A DNA stretch of 64,000 nt from Lineus longissimus (Eukaryota > Nemertea > Pilidiophora > Heteronemertea > Lineidae). Where the stretch lies: NCBI RefSeq assembly GCF_910592395.1, contig NC_088311.1:1614501-1678500 (forward strand), given 5' to 3'. Below, piece after piece: positions 1 to 12,900 of the stretch (positions are counted from its first letter, which is position 1; each line of letters begins with the position of its first letter). The notes under the pieces were generated by a model. That model searched no databases, was not told the DNA's origin, and worked only from the letters and a program-made list of their open reading frames with translations. The position numbers and the translations under genes are program-made.

Positions 1-3000
1 CACTAGTATACCCTGTATAGAAGGGATAAGGTATCGTCTTTACCCCTGGATCACGTGAACCAGGTTCACGGCTATAGTTCACCATACTTAGATTCTCCCG
101 CGATGGAGTCCGATTCACGCTATCCCGATTAAGATTGTCCCGAGATGATGAAACATTTTGATGAAGTGCATAGTCTGATTTTGAATCCCGCACAGCGCCT
201 AAATTTGACACCATAACATTCCTAAAGTCACTTATGCTTTGACTGGGTTTAGCACCTCCTACCCCCACCACTGGTGTACTTGTTGCTAGTGGCTGCGCGG
301 GTTCATGCTTCCCCTTTGAACCATCAGTTTTATCCTCTTTCTTGCTGGATTTATCCTTCCCTTTATCTTTACCAGACGATTTCTCTTTATCTTTGGACGG
401 ACTCTTCTCTTTACCTGAAAGTTATAAACAATAGAATCATTGTAGTGGTGCTGAGTAGAAGTGTGGTGGAGTTCAGTGGTCAGGTGTCAAGACTTCTAAT
501 CTGAACATCATGACAGACACATCCACTTATGATCTGGAGCAAGTCAGTTAACTCCAATGGTCTCATCCTTTGCCATAGACTGACATTCTCTGCACCTGTA
601 ACTACCTATGCCAGGGCAAGCTAAAGACTAAATCCAGGTGAGAACCATGACCAACAGACAAGCTTGTGATTGACCTCACTTCCCTATCTGAAGCCAAGAG
701 GTACCATCACCTCTAACCTTCATACATACCCTTCTTCTCTGATGACTTCGTCTTCTCCTCCGACTTCTGGGGTAATCCACTCTTTGATTTACTAGACTTG
801 TCACCATCCTTGCCTGGTGTTAGGGCTGTATTATTATTCTCCACCTTCTCCTTCTGCATTCGAGCTTTGTCCCGCGCTAGTTTATCCTGAATGTGAAAAC
901 ACTGATATATAGAACAGGCAAATCTCACGATTAAAGCAAATGTGCTGTAAACTTAAATCCAACCTTCAAGATCTGATTGATAAATTTGAAACATGACTAC
1001 CAACTGTCACTAAATTGAGTTTTTTGAAGTTTAGAATAGATGTAGACTCCAAGCTTGTTAAGGTTCCCTGTACTGTATTTCATATTAACAGCTGAACAAT
1101 ACGGAAAAGGCAAATACGACTAATTGACCACTAGGCCCTAGCACCAGACCCCAATCATGCACAAGAACCATAGTTAGAAAACAGAGCACCTCCTTCTACA
1201 CATGGATAGGCTAGGTACGGGGAGAGGAATCCCAAAGTTATAGTCCAAATTTTAAACACTCAAGTGCAAATCAAAACTTACACCAACAACTTCAATGTCC
1301 TTCAAAACAAAGCAGTATTTTCACTGAATATCAAGCAAAGCTTTCCTGAGCTGTGCATCAAAGGCAAATCATTTAATTTGCTGTGAAAGCCTTGCTGTGA
1401 AAAGGAGATAGCAAAGGCAAGATCAGGTCCAGACAAAGCTTTCAAGCTGAAGCCAGTGCCAATGAGGCTCGGACTGGTGATGCCATGCATCAAAAGAGTG
1501 AAATCATACGACATCCACGTCCACCGAATACTAACAGAATACAAGATTTAGTAACAGTTTTGTAAAGCTATTGTTCTGTGTCTGTTAGTAATTTCAGGTT
1601 TAATAGCAGAAGGCCAACACCAGGTTGGGGAAATGGCCGCCCCAGGTGCAATATATAAAGCCAACACACAAAACCATTGACTTAAATGTTCATCAAATTC
1701 CCTATCATGGATATGACAGAAGGAGATAACGTCCCCGAGAGAGATACAAAGTGAGTGTTCATTATCTTCAAGTTAGCAGATAGCATTTCGTGGGCTATAG
1801 CAGCACATTTTAGGGAAGAATTATGAGACGTGTTCAACTTCAAGTCAATGGTTATATTACATTAGCACAGCATGTTAGCGTATACATCCAACACAAGTAC
1901 CTTGTCAAACTTATACAAAAGGTGTCGCTCTTGCATGAGAGGGGACGCCGTCGGATTAACACCAAGCTCAACGTGTACCTTTTCTGGGGAGGAAGACCCA
2001 GATGGAGGCTACAGGCAGAAAACAAGGTGATATTACAACGAACATGTCACAATAAACATGTTGTATGAATCCCATGGAATCTCTTAAGAGGTGTAGAAGG
2101 CTGCAAAAACCGAGTAGCTGTTATCAAAGTCAGCTTTGACCCTTTAAACACTTCTCAACCAACAGCTGCATGTGAGGTTATGTGACGTTGAAGCAGAGTG
2201 AGTTGAACAATCAAGTTACAGAAGCAAACACTCAATACGGAGTCACTAGTATATGATAAGGTAACTGTACAACTATTTCAAACGTTTAGTACTTAGGAAG
2301 TGAATGCAGTGCTGGATATCAAATCTATCTTCTCTAATCAACCCACAAAATGCTTCCAAAAGTCTTTGGCAGACGTATAGAACTCCTGATGTGTGATATG
2401 ACATCATAACCTCCTCTAGTCTGGTTTACTTACATCTTTATTGTAAGCCTCATTATCAACTCCGCCTCCATCTACCTCCTTGCCCTTACTCCACTGTACA
2501 TCGCCATTCGGTAACTTTGACTTCAGAATCTCCAGATTCTGTGAATGCCTCACCCGGTCCTTCATCTCCTTTGGATATGGCTGCGTTGTGCGTGGATGTT
2601 TACCCTAAAGATAAAGACGTGTACGGTATATGACACTGGTCAGAGAGCTTGGGACAGCTTTAGTAAGACTTTACAGACCAATGGTATTTGGAGGAAAACT
2701 ATCAGAGTATATATATTTCAATGACCAAGCAATGACTTTCATGGACAATCAAACCTCAATACGTCATCTTCAAGTGAATCTCACATGATGTAAGAGTGTG
2801 ACACCAAACAACATGAACTATTGTTCACAACAAGTCCTCTTGAAGATAAGCATGCTAATATCCACAACCTGTCCCACTTACCTCATCCTCAACCCCCTCA
2901 AACTGAATCTGCATCCGGCGCGACCTCTCCTCATCCCACATGGATGGGTGGAAGCTATCACCATCGCTCACTGGCTCAACTTCATGGTCCATTGACTGCT

Positions 3001-6000
3001 GTGGTAACAAGTAGCACGTCAGTGTCCGCTTCCCTGTATCCCGATCCACCTCGGTCTGTAGCGGTATGAGAGGTTGTGCCTGGTTCTCTGACAACCATAA
3101 TGCCTGGATCTGTTTGAGTTTGGTGAAAGCGAATGGAAGACACACCAGTTGATTCTCGCTCACGTTCAGCACCCGGAGTCGTGGTATCCGGCCGAGCTCG
3201 TCGGGGAGATACTGGAGTTTGTTGCACCGTAAAGATAAGACTGTTAGACCATTACAACTGCCTAGTTCAGACGGTAGTTCCTCTAAGAAGTTCTCGTCTG
3301 CGTAAAATGTGCGTAAATGCCGTAAGAGTCCAATAGATGGCGGTAACTCATCAAGATCATTAGCAGCAACATTCAGCTCTGATAATGAAACTAAGCTGAA
3401 AGAGTAAAAAGAGAAACGTCAATGCTAAATTTGTCCGGACAAGACAGTTAAGTAATTCATCCTAAAACACCTTGGTTGAAATGTTTAATTTCCACTATGG
3501 AATATGTATTAGCCTCATAACCAATTTTACACTGCCACAAGTGCAGGCAGCCAGCTTAGGAATATTAGCCCACCACCGAATCCTTGTTCAACTTACCCTC
3601 CTATAGAAAATGGCAGTGATGCAAGTTGGTTGTCCTCTACCTTCAAAGTGGTAAGATTACTCAGGCGACCAACTGTCTCAGGTAGATCTTTCAGCATATT
3701 GGTTGATAGATGAAGATCTGAGAGAGACACACATCCTTCAATCTCAGCTGGAACATCCTCGATTCTATTCTTTGAAGCATCAAAGTACATCAACTGCTTT
3801 AAGTTACCAATAGTTGTAGGAAGCATTGAAATCTGGTTACTGTCACACCACAGCTCCAGGAGTGCAGGCATACTACCAATAACATCAGGCTGCAAAACAA
3901 AACACACTCGTCAATATCAATAATTCAATTCATCAGATTATCTATCATCATAACAGTTCAATGTTTTAGTGAAACAGACAGCCTTCCCAAAGGCTGTTTC
4001 TCTGACGCACTTCAAAAACATTGGCGATAGCAAATCGAATTGCGCATCATCTTTGCCAAACAACAAAGATATCCTGCAAGAATTGACCAAAATCCATTAG
4101 CATCCATGTCCTCAGACAGTAGTTTTTGCATTGTCTGACACAATAGCTTTTCAAGGACCCCTATTGTACCTACCAGTTCTGTGAAATCATTATTGCCAAT
4201 ATCTAAGCGCTCGAGATCAGAAAGTCGTGCCATGGACCTCGGCAGCTGCTTCAGGTGATTCTCACGCACTTCCAGGATCTTTAACTTGGACAACCTGCCG
4301 AAGTTTCCTGGCAGGTAGTCGAGGAATGTATCATTGAGGTAAAGTTCAGTGAGATTCAGCAGTTGGGTGAAGCCATCAGGTAACCTGGAGCAAGAGGAGC
4401 AGGCCAGAGAGTCATTAAGGAGTCCGAGTGCACACTTCTTGGATGTTGTATTTTACTGGGAATAATGCTATTGCCTGGCTAGCAACCGGCTGATCTCCAG
4501 TGAAACGGGAAAAACAATCAGGATTCTATTGATCAATCCAGGCATCTTATTTTAGTTTACCCAAATAACATAAGGACATTCCAAACCAAATTTAAGATGA
4601 GTACTTCAAGTACCTCGTAAGTTTCGAGAGCGGCACTTAACCCACTAAACTATAAACTATAAAGCACATACAGTCTCATACACAGTTACAGTACACAAGT
4701 ACAGTTATAAGACATAAATCAACAAAGGGTTCATTATAACCACTTACTTTCCGAGGGGGTTGACACTTGCTTCTATAAACCTGAGGTGTTTGCATCCTTT
4801 GATGTTATCTGGGAGATCAACAATGCCTGAAAGAGGAGACACATAGTAAGTTTAAGAAGACTCGCCCTCATTAAGTTGATAGAGTTGATACCAGCAGTAT
4901 ATAAAATCTACAGCTAGAGATTTCTTATAACTGATGAGACAACCACCTAGTTTGGCATCGTGCTTCTGGGCCGAAGAGGGCATATTAAGTCAGCTCCATA
5001 ATCGTAAACATCAACTTAGAGATAGGTAGCATACTAGTCACCCGACCTTGTCTGGTCTCTGCGTTGTCCTTCACAGGTCAAGCTCATGATGGCTCTGCAC
5101 AAGGAGCTACTGGTGAGTGATTTGAGCTATGGATGCAAATATGCAACCTTTGACATTTGCGATGATGACAGAATCCAAACCCTGGATCTCGGTAGCATCC
5201 CACTTCAATCATCATGAATATTGAAGTGAGTTTCTCCTAAATAATGAACGATATAAAGAGACCGAACAATGAACTTATACAAACAATCGCTTGAGGCTAA
5301 ACGTAAACTTGTTATTTTACCATCAGCTTGAACTTAACAATGATCATAAGATATATCGACAATGGAATATAAATGGTCCCTTAGTGCATTGTAAAGGCTA
5401 TACCATTCTGTAATCATTTGACGTGGAAAGTTGACTTCGGGAAGGGATATCGCTGCATTACAAATCATCGCATCCGTCAACATATAGACTTTTTTATACA
5501 ATTTGTCAATGTTTTGTCAAAGCGGCTAATAATACTGACAATTGTCTAGACGATTCACCACTTAGACAAAAGATTTACAAATCCAGCTGGCCCCTTCAAT
5601 CCCGAGATAAGAGTATCGTCGATGGACAGAGTGTGATCAACGGGAATGCAAGAAAGCAGTCAAACGGAGCTCAAATAGCCAAATTGCAACTAAAATCCCC
5701 TCAGATTCTTTCGAATCGAATTCTTTCGAATCTTTCGAAAGATGGTCAGGAATTTTTATGGAATTCAAGTACATGTGAGATAAAGAATCTTTATATTTAT
5801 GCTAAACGTCTGCGCTGTACCTCAGGGTTGCTGCTCGACCTCTTTTCAATCGACTTCGCCTCCCTGAGGCAGCGCAGATGGCACAGCGGGTCCACTAAAC
5901 TGTAGAGAAACAGCCCATGAGATTCATCATTACAACCTACATATCGGTTCCAGAAACTCTTCGGGAATCATATTAAAATGAATTGAAAATCCACAGCCTG

Positions 6001-9000
6001 GCCTATTTGGCACAGCAAAACAACCTCCTGCATTCGGAGCGATAGAAATCTAGAGACAAGACGTAAATGATGTAATTGGCGCTATAGTTGGCGTAATGGA
6101 AAGTTGTAGCAAAATCTTGCAACTCTCGGATGAACTGGACATAAGATATTGGCGTCTGTGGCCAGTCTGTCAACTCCCCGACCTCTGCAATGGTTGCTAG
6201 AACAGCCACAGGGAGCATGGTCACAATATAAACACAGGAAACTAGGAGTAAATTCTGCAAAATTTTCGCATCAGTTTTCTTCTCAACGTTACCATGTCTG
6301 GAATGGCCAAGGGGTTGGTGCGACTTTTTCAGTCCTTTCAATAGAAGAATGTTAAGAATTATGAGGAGAATAACTGGTAGTACTGTGTAGAATCCTACTC
6401 CTGTCGTGATCATCAATGCGAGTTTCCAAGTCGTTGAGGGAGCTGGGCGGCAGATCATGCCGCCCGAGAGACCCTCACTCGGGGCCAGGATAAAAGTGGG
6501 AATCGAGAATGCACCAATGATAAATGACAAAATGATGACCAAGACAAGCAGGTTTCTTCGCCTTGAGGGTGTAAATATTGTTGTCACCTTTAGAGGATTT
6601 CGTATGGCTATGCAGCGTTCAGCGCAGAAAACGATCAGTGTCCATCCCGACATCATACCACAGGAGAAAAATAAGAACATGCGAAACTTACAATGCCCGT
6701 CAGTGTACGATTCAGGGATGAAAAAAGCACCATTTGAGAAGGTGAAAGTTGCTTGGTCCAGCCATCCGCTCAACCCGACGCAGAGGACTGTAAGGTCGTA
6801 CACCGCCATGGGCGTCAGATACGTCGCTGTGACCTTATCATGGCGTCGTAATCGCCAAAATACCACCACGGACAACACGTTGCCAAACACTCCCGACAGC
6901 ATGATCAACATGGTGAAGTAAATTCCGAACTGCTCAACGAATATCCGGAACACATTCAGAAGGCTTGAATTAACTTCCGGCCTAAGCAATGTCGATGTGA
7001 CACCACTTGGCACTACTGTGGTGTTTACAAGGTCCATTGTTAAAGCACGAAACGATTCTGTCATGGCTACACGTTGCTCTCACATTTGTTTGAATTCAGA
7101 GTCCCAACTAAGTCATCTTCTAGAATCAAGCTGAGAAGACAAGCTGGATTACTGCAATAAATTCTGACTGGTAATGTCACCAAAGTCTTATCGAGCAAGG
7201 TGAAAATTTAGTTACGGTCTATAGTCCGACCTCCACAGAATTTGTGATCACCCGACCTTAACCGTCAGCCTCTCCTGAAAATTCCAGGGAACTCAAGGAG
7301 CAGCTCATACAGCGCTACACTTGATCTTATCTGGTATCCTTTTAGGCCACTAGGTCGAGAGAAGCAAGAATGTGGTGAAGTGCCTTGGCCAGGGACAGTG
7401 AATCAGTTCGTGGTTCCAGCAGGAGTAGAGCCCAAGACCTTCTGGCTAGGAGCCTGGCACCCTAACCATTACTCCATTGACTGCCTTATGCTTATAACAT
7501 AGTGGTGGAGTTTGGAAAAGAAAATAAAGAGAAATGGTCTCGCTGAATGGTGGAAAGGTCCCAATGCTTGGAAAGACCCTCGGCCCCATAACCGGATGGG
7601 AATGCACCCGACTTGGATGAATCGTTGTAAGACCCCTTTGTTTGGACCATCCATGCCAAGACCTGGAGACAGAAAGTTTGTTCCTCTTCTGGTGATGAGT
7701 TGCGGATAAATGGTGAAATCAACTCTTGCATCGATATCTGATCACCCTCACCACATGATGTCTCGGAACCATATATAATTGCCTTATTGTCCAAGCCGAC
7801 TCTCCCTAAGAATTCCTGATATAATTATCTCACAGGATACTCAAATTACAGATAATAGTCGTTTGATTGCAGTTGCGGAATCATATTCTACCACAGAAGC
7901 AATTAGTTTTTTTCATCGAAGGGAAACATCTTTCTCAGAGGATCTTGTTACATTTCAGACTCAAATGCAACCATCAGTTTTGTGCAGAAGATGTTGCTGA
8001 AGATCAGTTTGCTAGACATCATAATTTAGTCTGCCCCTTTCACTTCAGATTCTGGGTCAGGTCAACTGTTGGTCACTGAGGTTGGAGAGCAATGCACTCT
8101 TTGACCAAAATGACTTCACAACTTTACCAAGCAGTTTATCCTGAAGATTGATGAACCAATTCCAAGACAAGCTAATTTTTGGTTTCTGAACCAAAATATG
8201 CCATGGAGCGCCATCATGAATCAGAAACCATTCCAAGATTATGGTCATCAACCGAGCTGGTATGGCCTTGAATTGAATTTTCAATAAACATTTGACACAT
8301 CTTCAATTGAACTTGACAAATGTTCAATTCTGCCATGAACTCCATCATGCATTCAGTTGATCTTTCATAAATTTTAATACCAGGGGCAGTCGCAGACAAT
8401 ATGGTCTCATATTTCGAATGACACAAGCGATTTGTGTATCATTTCTGGTTGAAGAATGACCCGTGGGAATCCTTTGTGTGATCTAACTTAAACTATGAGA
8501 TATCTTTAAAGTTCCTTTCGAGTATTAAAGAGCATTAGTGTTTAGATTTGTACTTCAGTTTTGTCAGCATAAGCTGTGGTTTGTTTGAGAACACTGGGTT
8601 CATTCTTGACAGTGTGCTCTAGATATGTCTAGGCCTTTGAACATGACTTCAGTCAGGAAATATTTGAGTAATGAATCAATGATTGCCATGCCTTAGGAGG
8701 CTATCTCACCAGTAAACTTGCACTCAAGTTCATGTTTTGATAATGGAGCATAAAAATTTACTAAGGACTTGACTTAGTGGTTGATTAGCGAGATTTGAAC
8801 TATGTTACACAAACTAACTTGACATGAAATCCAACACTTGAATTTGAAAGTGAAGGTAATCTCAAGTATCCAACTGTCTCCCAAACCATGATCAATTGCA
8901 ACCAAAGTCTAGCTAACTTTAAAGAGCACATCAGAATCTTACCATTTTTACTAATATCTATCTCCTCTAGGTTGATGAGACTGGCTATAGCGGGCGGAAT

Positions 9001-9907
9001 GGACTGCACCTCATTATCACTGAGACAAAGCTTACGGATCCCATGGCAGTAGAATAACTCCTGAAAACAAATGACAAACTCATCAATAAAGATCAACTAA
9101 CCGTCAATTAATCAAGATCACCCAAACTATAAGCCAAGGATTTAAAACAACAAAAAGTTTCTCATTATGTCTACATAACATGTACATTGAATCGTAACCG
9201 CAAACTGTGGGCTTGATATTAGTGGGCAGACACACTGACATGTTCTAATCCATGGTAAAAGTGATAAAAATTTCAAGACCAACACATTCAAGGTGACCAA
9301 CAAAAACTACTTTACCACTTTAAATACCATGGACCAGAAACCTTGAAGTTTTCAATTGACCAGTTTCAAAACACGAACACAACATGCATGTTTCAAAGGA
9401 CTCCTCAGAGCAATTTCAAAGCAATTTTCTACAATCTTTTACAAATCAAATCAGAACATCAGCAATTAAAGTTCAAATATCTTCAAGACAGATCTTACAA
9501 CATTGGTTAAGGGCCTGCGGCAAACTTCTAGGGGTACTTGGCAAAAATAAGGATGTCAGACAAAGACCCCCTGGTTTGTTTGCATACAGGTAACATGGTG
9601 TTTTAGTTGGGTGCCCTTTCAAGGGTGCAGGTGTTGAGCCCCCAAGATAGTAGGGTTGACACTTCAGGGCTTTTTGAACCTACATCACTGAACCCCTATC
9701 CCACCTTTCTAACAGAGCATATGTCACACATTCATATCCTTACCCTTGGTAAATCTCGAATCTGATTTGAGTCGACATAGAGTTCTTCAAGTGTTCTCTC
9801 CCAGGCGAACACTTCATTGGGGACCTGGCTCAGACTGCTATGGCGGTAATCCAACGTATGCACCTCCTGGACGGGTTGACGGAAACAGGCACAGAACTTA
9901 GCCATAA
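1..9907 (-). CDS. LAP-family LRR scaffold protein (Erbin/LRRC7-like), 5' part
   Basis: Coding exons, 5' to 3': 9905-9744 (the exon begins at 9907, two bases before the ATG), 9060-8943, 4826-4748, 4384-4174, 3889-3597, 3395-2882, 2604-2434, 886-730, 414-1 and on past the left edge. All junctions are GT-AG and phases match, giving about 706 residues so far. The N-terminus has a CACF cysteine pair like the palmitoylated start of Erbin, then [12 protein letters not shown] and some 16 leucine-rich repeats to about residue 400. The family-specific LAPSD-type segment follows ([28 protein letters not shown]), then a charged Lys/Ser-rich stretch. LAP proteins are basolateral/junctional scaffolds; the C-terminal PDZ domain expected of Erbin/LRRC7 lies outside the window. 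Erbin versus LRRC7 cannot be separated here, since one invertebrate gene may be ancestral to both. Family assignment is firm, orthology less so. Confidence 0.93.
6003..7064 (-). CDS. Intronless rhodopsin-like GPCR nested in LAP intron
   Basis: 353-residue class A G-protein-coupled receptor in one exon. The N-terminus has N-glycosylation sites (NTT, NSS). Seven hydrophobic segments are visible: TM1 about 46-70 with GN..S, TM2 about 81-102 with the conserved Asp in YDL, TM3 after Cys125, TM4 about 172-192, TM5 about 220-242 with Pro230, TM6 about 269-289 with Pro285, TM7 about 318-338. Cys125 and Cys205 probably form the usual disulfide. Deviations: ERC (149-151) instead of DRY, no Trp in TM4, and NYIIY (330-334) instead of NPxxY. 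The pattern resembles the many divergent peptide (FMRFamide-receptor-like) GPCRs of invertebrates; the ligand is unknown. It lies in the LAP intron 4827-8942 on the same strand. The intronless form suggests retrocopy origin or a lineage-specific single-exon expansion. A long antisense reading frame at 6406-6921 is a shadow. Confidence 0.92.
   Translation of the reverse strand: MTESFRALTMDLVNTTVVPSGVTSTLLRPEVNSSLLNVFRIFVEQFGIYFTMLIMLSGVFGNVLSVVVFWRLRRHDKVTATYLTPMAVYDLTVLCVGLSGWLDQATFTFSNGAFFIPESYTDGHCKFRMFLFFSCGMMSGWTLIVFCAERCIAIRNPLKVTTIFTPSRRRNLLVLVIILSFIIGAFSIPTFILAPSEGLSGGMICRPAPSTTWKLALMITTGVGFYTVLPVILLIILNILLLKGLKKSHQPLGHSRHGNVEKKTDAKILQNLLLVSCVYIVTMLPVAVLATIAEVGELTDWPQTPISYVQFIRELQDFATTFHYANYSANYIIYVLSLDFYRSECRRLFCCAK
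7325..7495 (-). mobile_element. tRNA-derived SINE
   Basis: Read on the minus strand, the part near 7480-7410 looks like a degenerate tRNA: an A-box-like stretch (AATGGTTAGGGTG), an anticodon-arm-like region, then a B-box-like GGGCTCTACTCC. It is followed by CCTGGCCAAGGCACTTCACC and a GGATACC-like end, which recalls the conserved tails of tRNA-derived SINEs in marine animals. Boundaries are approximate; no clear target-site duplication or tail repeat was identified. It sits in the LAP intron upstream of the nested GPCR. Confidence 0.6.
7496..8942. other. LAP intron, no feature recognised
   Basis: Intronic sequence between the SINE and the second coding exon of the LAP gene. Short open frames here are near chance length, lack splice sites with matching phase and resemble no family I know. 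No tRNA-like or inverted repeat structure was noticed. Confidence 0.5.
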
Positions 9908-12900
9908 CTGTAATGGACAAATGAGACACAGGGTTAGAATTCACAATAACAAAGGAATTAGGATATCACAATAATGTGTTACTTTTAATGTAAGTGGAGA
10001 AAGGAACAGTGCAATCATTCACAACAGACCTATCTCCACATTATGGATTTCATGCCGTGTATCATGCACAAGCATTTTGTTTATATTTCATGTTGTGTAG
10101 CTCACAAACAATTCATTTGTGTGGGATTCATGGTGTGAAAGACTTATGTGCAGACAGGCCCCAGCAATGCTGCCATCTGTTGTTGTATTATGAGGGTCTT
10201 CTTCACATTCTTGACTACAAAATTAAAACATGAATTACTTGCTGCCCACTTGCATTTGAGGCTTCCTATATAGCAACATCCCTGCAGCAGATTACCATGG
10301 CAACTGAAATAACATGGATGCAACAACAACTCCATTGACAAGTAGGATGTTGATCCTCAAGGTGACAAAAAAGGAGTGGTTTGATAGTTCAATGTATTTG
10401 GTAATGGGTGAAATTCCAGGTCATGTCATAGCCTTGGGGTTTAAGGCATTGTGTCAACTTGTGAATGCTTATTGATGGCAGTATCGCTGGGAAATACTAC
10501 AAATATCTCAGTAAAATACATTGTGCCCTCAATGGATTGTATATTGCTTTTCATGAAATGGCATCACAATTTAACTTCTGCCTGTCTATGAAGACAAACA
10601 GACATACTTATTTCGGACCACAGACTTAGTTACAGTGTCAATTTTTATAGTACAAATCGTGTGGTATGCTACTCGTTTCCAATGATCAGAAACAAAAAAG
10701 AGATGAAAATTGTTTGCCGTATGAAGGCTAAAAACTTCCCTAAGGGCTAAAACCCCCTTATTTTCACCAAGGGGGTTCTATACTATAGTGCCTGAAAACC
10801 TATCATTAGCCCTTTTTGTAATGGATCACTCAATCAACACAGCCTGGCAAAGGGCCACTCGAAACACCCCCAAATTTAAAATTCTTTTAAGAGTCCAAAA
10901 TTACAGTAAATAGCCAGAGCTGGGACTATTTGTATTGGACACATTATTCAACAAACAAACACAGGGTAAACAGTCAATGAATATTACTTCAAATTACACA
11001 GTATTCTACTCTATTTTCAATGGCCTTCTAAGTTACCACTTTACCCACACATTTTACAAGCCTCTTGCCAACAAACCAGGTTTTCGCATATCTAAATTGT
11101 CAGTTTTTAAGTTTGTGTGTAAATGTAAATAATTCGAAAAAATAAATATGCAATGTTGTTCCCCTTATTTTCTTTGGCCCATTTTCTGAGGATATAACAT
11201 GCATCACACAATGAAATGCCACTCGCAACTGGACCTGCTCGCAACAAACATGGTGTTTGTAGTAGGCTTACTACTTGCATTCCATTATCATGACTATGGA
11301 ATTGGGAAACCAGCTCTGCCAGTCCTCGGCCCCAAGAGTCACTTTGAGGACGGTTTGCCTATTTCGGTCATACGAGTCCAGCAACAGTGAACAAGACCCT
11401 TCACAGATCAAGGGCCCAGACGACAACTGGAGCATTACACTCACACTAGACGATGGGACAAAGGTTCCTGAATCAGTCATATAACCTGCTCTCTTGGAGA
11501 CTTCCACTTTTATCCCCACAGCCTCCATGTGAGCCATGGATAGCATGTCAGAATAGGTGCCCAGCAGGGGACTTCAGCAGCCTTTATCCTAATAAGGGAT
11601 AAAAATACCCCGAGTATTAGCGTAACTGTGGTGGAGGTGTCCTCTGAGACCCCCGAGGGCGGAGGGAGGTAGCAGCCCATGAAATGGTTGCAGAATAGAG
11701 TGGACAGTCTGTCACATTGTTGATTAAGGAGTCTATTTTCCACTCCATCAATGAGATCTTCATCAACTCTGCTCATGATAGAGCGGTGACGTTGGATGCA
11801 CAGTCTTTTACTGGACTGTATTCTCCTAAATCATCCATAGGCTAAAGATGATCCAAACTTGAAGAATATGACAATACAAAACCTCTAAAGACAGAAAATC
11901 ATCAGTCACTAAGATGAGCCTTGCAACTCATGTGGGTTAGCAGTGTATGTCCACAGGATTATTGACACTCCCAGAGTATGTCAAACATTTGCAATGTGAT
12001 TGTACACATCCTGACATACCAATACCATACACACATGATGGACATACATATTTGAAGGGCTGAGATTATGCCAGTAGTGCACATCTCACACACCTGGCCT
12101 ATAGACACATTGGCAAACTATACTCACCTCTTTGTGTTAATCCCAATCAGAATCATCCAGTCATTTTATAATATCCAAAGAAAAAAAGAGAAATCCTGGG
12201 CCAAAACACAAGTCAATCAACCACAACCAAACATATTCAAAAAGACAAAGTTTCGTGAGACTGTGAGTCAAATGTCCACAGGATATTCCAACACAATACA
12301 CAATCAGCAAGAGGAAGTAGTATAGGGCCAGCAAGTAGGCTAATGCAGTGGCAAGTTACCAAGATGAGCTCAGCACAAAATGACTGTCCGGACTAAGAGA
12401 GCACGACCTAATTGAATGGCTCAGATAATCGTGTGGATCTCCCTAATCCATTTATACAGCGTGAACATCTAAACACTGGCCACAAAGGATCATGTCTCTC
12501 GGCAGAGACATCTACGATCAGGCTTGTTTTCGCTGGTGTTTACCCTTAGGTTAATACCCTTTCAGATCAACCAAATGACCAGAACAAGACTGGCAATCAA
12601 ACAATAAATAAATTTAACACTTTTGTGCTAGACTTCCATATGGAATCATTAAATAGGACCATAAAAGATGAAAGAGAGGGGCCTGCCCTAGAACAATGAC
12701 TGGAATAATTGTGCGTGAAATTAGTTTATTCTTAACACAACTTTGGGAAATACAAAGGGATAGGCTACCTTTCAACAATGCTCTTTTTGACAACAAGGTA
12801 TTGTTTACAAAGGAGTTCTCCTTGTAGATTAATTTCCTAAAACAACACCAAATGCATTTAAGTTTATCTGTTTGTACAGGAAATAACATGGATTGTTCAT

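Noticed and set aside
6406-6921. 171-codon plus-strand frame
   Set aside because: It lies entirely antisense to the GPCR, whose seven-helix protein explains the sequence.
10751-10777. Perfect 9-bp stem AACCCCCTT/AAGGGGGTT as a possible terminator or RNA hairpin
   Set aside because: It is an isolated short stem in an animal intron; a stem of this length is not rare enough to carry functional meaning.
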